Part shown: in pieces, positions 33,377-35,137 of the stretch
Position numbering within the stretch: position 1 is the first letter of the stretch
Layout: the number at the start of each line of letters is the position of its first letter
Assembly: GCA_017964785.1 (NCBI GenBank)
Contig: JAGCRH010000044.1
Coordinates: 1-35,137, forward strand
DNA: 35,137 nt
Direction: 5' to 3'
Source of the DNA: Prevotella sp.
GTDB lineage: Bacteria > Bacteroidota > Bacteroidia > Bacteroidales > Bacteroidaceae
Program-made: the position numbers and the translations under genes
Notes under the pieces: model-generated
Seen by the model: the letters and a program-made list of their open reading frames with translations, nothing else
Told to the model about the DNA's origin: nothing
The model's database searches: none

Positions 33377-33864
33377 AACAGTTATTCGTTATCGTTTTCG
33401 CACTTTTTGCACTCTGTGCCAACGCCCAGCAGTCTGTCACGAAGGTCAGTCACTCGAAGGCTGTCAAGACCGATGTGGTGGCAACAGGCGATGTGACCAT
33501 CCGCAAGCCGGAGTATATCTGCATCTCCACAGACGGGGGCAAAGACCAACTCATCATGGATGGCACGAAGTTTACCATGACGCAGAAAGGCAAGAAACAT
33601 GTGACTGACAGCAAGAGCAATCCGCAGTTTGCCACCTTCCATGCCGTGCTGAAAGCCGTCATCAACCGTCAGGCCATCCCAACGGGTAACGACATCACCA
33701 CCACGACAAAAGGCAGTGAGCAGACCATCACCATTACGCCTTCTGCCCAGAAGCGCCAGATGTTCACCTCGTTCGTGCTTGTCATCGACAGCAAGACCTC
33801 AGCCATGAAGCGTCTCCGCATGAATGGCCGCAACGAGAGTTATACGGAATATACCTTTAAATAA
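33373..33864 (+). CDS. LolA-like periplasmic lipid/lipoprotein carrier
   Basis: The 163-residue protein has a signal peptide (MKQLFVIVFALFALCANA, cut before Gln19), then a beta-rich fold with short strands separated by KxGKKHVTDSKSNPQF. It resembles the LolA-like proteins placed after MMPL exporters in aryl-polyene clusters (ApeG type). It would carry the exported lipid across the periplasm to the outer membrane. It is the last gene of the operon. The next gene, on the minus strand, ends at the very next base, with no terminator visible between them. Family assignment by fold pattern and context. Confidence 0.72.
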   Translation: MKQLFVIVFALFALCANAQQSVTKVSHSKAVKTDVVATGDVTIRKPEYICISTDGGKDQLIMDGTKFTMTQKGKKHVTDSKSNPQFATFHAVLKAVINRQAIPTGNDITTTTKGSEQTITITPSAQKRQMFTSFVLVIDSKTSAMKRLRMNGRNESYTEYTFK

Positions 33865-34413
33865 TTAAGGTTTGAGCAGATCCCATTTGCGCTGATACTC
33901 TTCTTCCTTCTCACGCATGGCCTTCTGATGTTTCTTGCGACGGGAGCGCTTTTCGACGGCTTTGCCGATGGTTTTTTTATAGAGCCAGCCTGCCAGTGCC
34001 AACACATTCGGGCCGGAAGGAACGGCCTGCGGCAGTTGATTGAGCAACGCTTGCTCGGGCGAGGGTTTCAGGATGTTCTGCATCCGTTCGTCGAAACGTC
34101 TTCGTCCCCAGATGATAACCTCACCCAGCACATTCGAGACAGGCAAGAGCCAGATGGTGTCGCCTCGGAGTTCTGACGGCAGGATGTAACGCTGTTCGAA
34201 ATGGGGATGATGGAAGTTAAGACGACTGAAATTATCCGGCACGACGAAGGTACCGTCCCAAGCCGTCAGCGTGTCCAGACCCTCAGGGGTATAGACCTGC
34301 ACATCGCGTACCGGCACCTTCAAGTCAGCATCCACAACAACCATCCGTCGCTGGGCCGACACAGACGCCAACCCAAACAACACCGTTATTATGATTGCTA
34401 ACAGTTCTTTCAT
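33865..34413 (-). CDS. secreted carboxypeptidase-regulatory-like domain protein
   Basis: The 182-residue protein has a signal peptide (MKELLAIIITVLFGLASVSA). A ~80-residue beta-sandwich follows, resembling the CarboxypepD_reg-like domain (VPVRDVQVYTPEGLDTLTAWDGTFVVP), which is common at the N-terminus of SusC-type receptors and other Bacteroidota surface proteins. A basic, probably helical tail closes it (KKTIGKAVEKRSRRKKHQKAMREKEEEYQ region). There is no barrel or enzyme domain. It converges with the acyl-chain operon with zero spacing. Its -7 box TAATTTTG is at 34422-34429. The function is unknown; an outer-membrane-associated helper is a guess. Confidence 0.65.
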   Translation of the reverse strand: MKELLAIIITVLFGLASVSAQRRMVVVDADLKVPVRDVQVYTPEGLDTLTAWDGTFVVPDNFSRLNFHHPHFEQRYILPSELRGDTIWLLPVSNVLGEVIIWGRRRFDERMQNILKPSPEQALLNQLPQAVPSGPNVLALAGWLYKKTIGKAVEKRSRRKKHQKAMREKEEEYQRKWDLLKP

Positions 34414-34421
34414 TCCGGTTG

Positions 34422-34429
34422 CAAAATTA
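34422..34429 (-). promoter_or_regulatory. -7 box for the CarboxypepD_reg-like gene
   Basis: The minus strand reads TAATTTTG nine bases before the start codon (34411-34413), so the leader is almost absent. No -33 box with correct spacing was seen. Confidence 0.5.
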
Positions 34430-34548
34430 CGGTTAATATAGAATAAATGTACGCCAACGAACCTTATAATTTCTTACAGATATATAAAATAAACCTACAT
34501 TATATCTTTTTCATTTAAAAATGCTGTTATTTCCTCAAAAAGCGTTAT

Positions 34549-34695
34549 CTACGTATAACCGAAAATAATTTTGGGCTCCACTGGATCAGGATCTACCCTG
34601 TTGTAAGTTGAAAATGCATCCTTCAGATCTTGAAGTTTCTGAATCATAGGCGTCATACAATGCCCGTCGTAAATTAATCGAAATTCTTTATTCAT
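34549..34695 (-). CDS. possible 48-residue protein of unknown function
   Basis: An ATG at 34695 opens a 48-codon frame that ends with TAG at 34549. The N-terminus is MNKEFRLIYDGHCMTPMIQK and the C-terminus is DPVEPKIIFGYT. An AAAGGA lies two bases before the ATG. About 95 bases upstream is a fully consensus promoter (34790-34821). It has a plausible amphipathic helix (MIQKLQDLKDAF) and no recognised domain. Support is promoter, ribosome-binding site and ordinary codons; conservation has not been checked. It could instead be a remnant or part of a non-coding RNA. Confidence 0.45.
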   Translation of the reverse strand: MNKEFRLIYDGHCMTPMIQKLQDLKDAFSTYNRVDPDPVEPKIIFGYT

Positions 34696-34789
34696 TATCC
34701 TTTAAAATTAAGTGCCTAAATGGCGGTTTATACTTGATTTTATACTCTTTTTAGCCGTATTTATATGCAACAAATTTGCAAAACGGCTG

Positions 34790-34821
34790 CAAAAGTACTA
34801 CAAATATTTAATACTACCAAA
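34790..34821 (-). promoter_or_regulatory. consensus promoter facing the 48-residue frame
   Basis: The minus strand has TTTG (34818-34821), a 20-base spacer and TACTTTTG (34790-34797). The -33 box is inside a small inverted repeat CCAAAT/ATTTGG. Just downstream the transcript has AGCCGT/ACGGCT pairing (34783-34788 with 34753-34758), a possible leader hairpin. Confidence 0.7.
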
Positions 34822-34941
34822 TCGCTAATTTGGTCATTTTCAGGCTTTCATCGATATTTATCGACGAAACCCCAAATTTCCTCGATAACAAATTTTACTT
34901 TAACTTTCTTTAATATTCTACACCACAAAAACCTCCAAATA

Positions 34942-34973
34942 TTTGGGTTTTTCAAGAATAGTTCGTACCTTTG
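34942..34973 (+). promoter_or_regulatory. strong rrn-like promoter at the right edge
   Basis: TTTG (34942-34945), a 20-base spacer and TACCTTTG (34966-34973) on the plus strand. Spacing is the same as in the rrn promoter at 272-303, and the -7 surroundings (GTTCGTACCTTTGC) are identical. It transcribes out of the window. Nothing before 35137 is a clear start codon with a long frame. Confidence 0.75.
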
Positions 34974-35132
34974 CCATGTCATTGATGATTTTGCTTGTCT
35001 TGATTTGCAGCACTAAGGTAAGTGAAAAATCTGACATGGCAAAATCCTGAGCCGCTCGGCTTTGCCGCTTCGCGCGTCGAAGAACTTTTTGTTGCTCAGG
35101 AACTTATAAAGAAAGTTAAACTAAAGTGCTGC
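34970..35132 (+). other. nested inverted repeats downstream of the edge promoter
   Basis: Three dyads overlap here. TTTGCCATGTCA (34970-34981) mirrors TGACATGGCAAA (35032-35043) exactly over 12 bases. GCAGCACT (35007-35014) mirrors AGTGCTGC (35125-35132). TCCTGAGC (35045-35052) mirrors GCTCAGGA (35094-35101), with small CGGC/GCCG and CTTCG/CGAAG hairpins inside. The first dyad starts in the -7 box, so it acts at DNA level or as a partial copy. The other two could form one RNA with an internal loop. The identity is unknown, and the window ends inside or just after the structure. Confidence 0.5.
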
Positions 35133-35137
35133 GGAAT

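Noticed and set aside
34765..35016. 83-codon plus-strand frame at the right end
   Set aside because: It runs across two promoters and AT-rich spacer; composition (Phe, Ile, Ser, Thr) is that of non-coding AT-rich DNA.
34998..35105. Minus-strand open stretch through the folded edge region
   Set aside because: About 34 codons, no start codon, stops on both sides; the dyads explain the sequence better than a gene.

Overview
The window looks like chromosomal DNA of a Bacteroidales bacterium, most probably Prevotella or a close relative. The signs are the Bacteroidota promoter grammar (TTTG, 19-20 bases, TAnnTTTG) at many gene starts, secreted proteins with short Bacteroidota-type leaders, a T9SS-like C-terminal domain, and DUF2975/XRE and PspC/PadR gene pairs. 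The first ~24 bases are the 5' end of a 16S rRNA gene on the minus strand, with a ~250-base leader and a strong rrn promoter ending near 303. The genus is inferred from overall character; no database search was done.

Layout. 392-2707 (-): a class A penicillin-binding protein. 2815-5558 (+): pyrB-pyrI (4-base overlap), then glyA. 5769-9897 (+): a secreted esterase with a glycine/glutamine/proline-rich insert, htpG, and nth (4-base overlap with htpG). 13184-9950 (-): an envelope operon: a mini T9SS-CTD-like secreted protein, an L,D-transpeptidase lipoprotein, an ECF-type sigma factor, a single-pass membrane protein that is a candidate anti-sigma factor, and a small periplasmic Spy/CpxP-like protein. 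15765-13261 (-): mazG, a lipocalin-like lipoprotein and rnz. 15871-18591 (+): valS, with a repeat embedded in its coding sequence. 23228-18650 (-): padR, a PspC membrane protein and a TlpA-like thioredoxin protein, under a promoter wrapped in a 19-base-arm inverted repeat. 24373-23429 (-): a DUF2975 protein and an XRE regulator. 24742-25611 (+): a patatin-like phospholipase.

The most system-like part is 25729-33864 (+): GNAT-like protein, beta-ketoacyl synthase, acyl carrier protein, hotdog dehydratase-like protein, MMPL/RND exporter, CrtI-like FAD oxidoreductase, FabG-like reductase and LolA-like carrier. From the ACP to the LolA-like gene, each gene overlaps the next by 4 bases. This gene set resembles the aryl-polyene/flexirubin family of lipid-pigment clusters, but it has one ketosynthase and none of the usual starter-unit, ligase, acyltransferase or chain-length-factor genes. 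The dehydratase-like protein lacks the usual FabZ histidine. The window suggests a compact pathway that builds an acyl or polyene chain on an ACP and exports it to the outer membrane.

A second theme is short tandem repeats of 7 or 8 bases. They fill several gene junctions exactly, supply stop and start codons to neighbouring genes, sit in the rRNA leader, and occur in frame inside valS. The unit sequence differs between loci, while the unit length stays 7-8 bases.

The last ~720 bases have no large gene. They hold a possible 48-codon gene under a consensus promoter, and a strong rrn-like promoter pointing out of the window into a region of nested inverted repeats, possibly a structured RNA or the end of an element.
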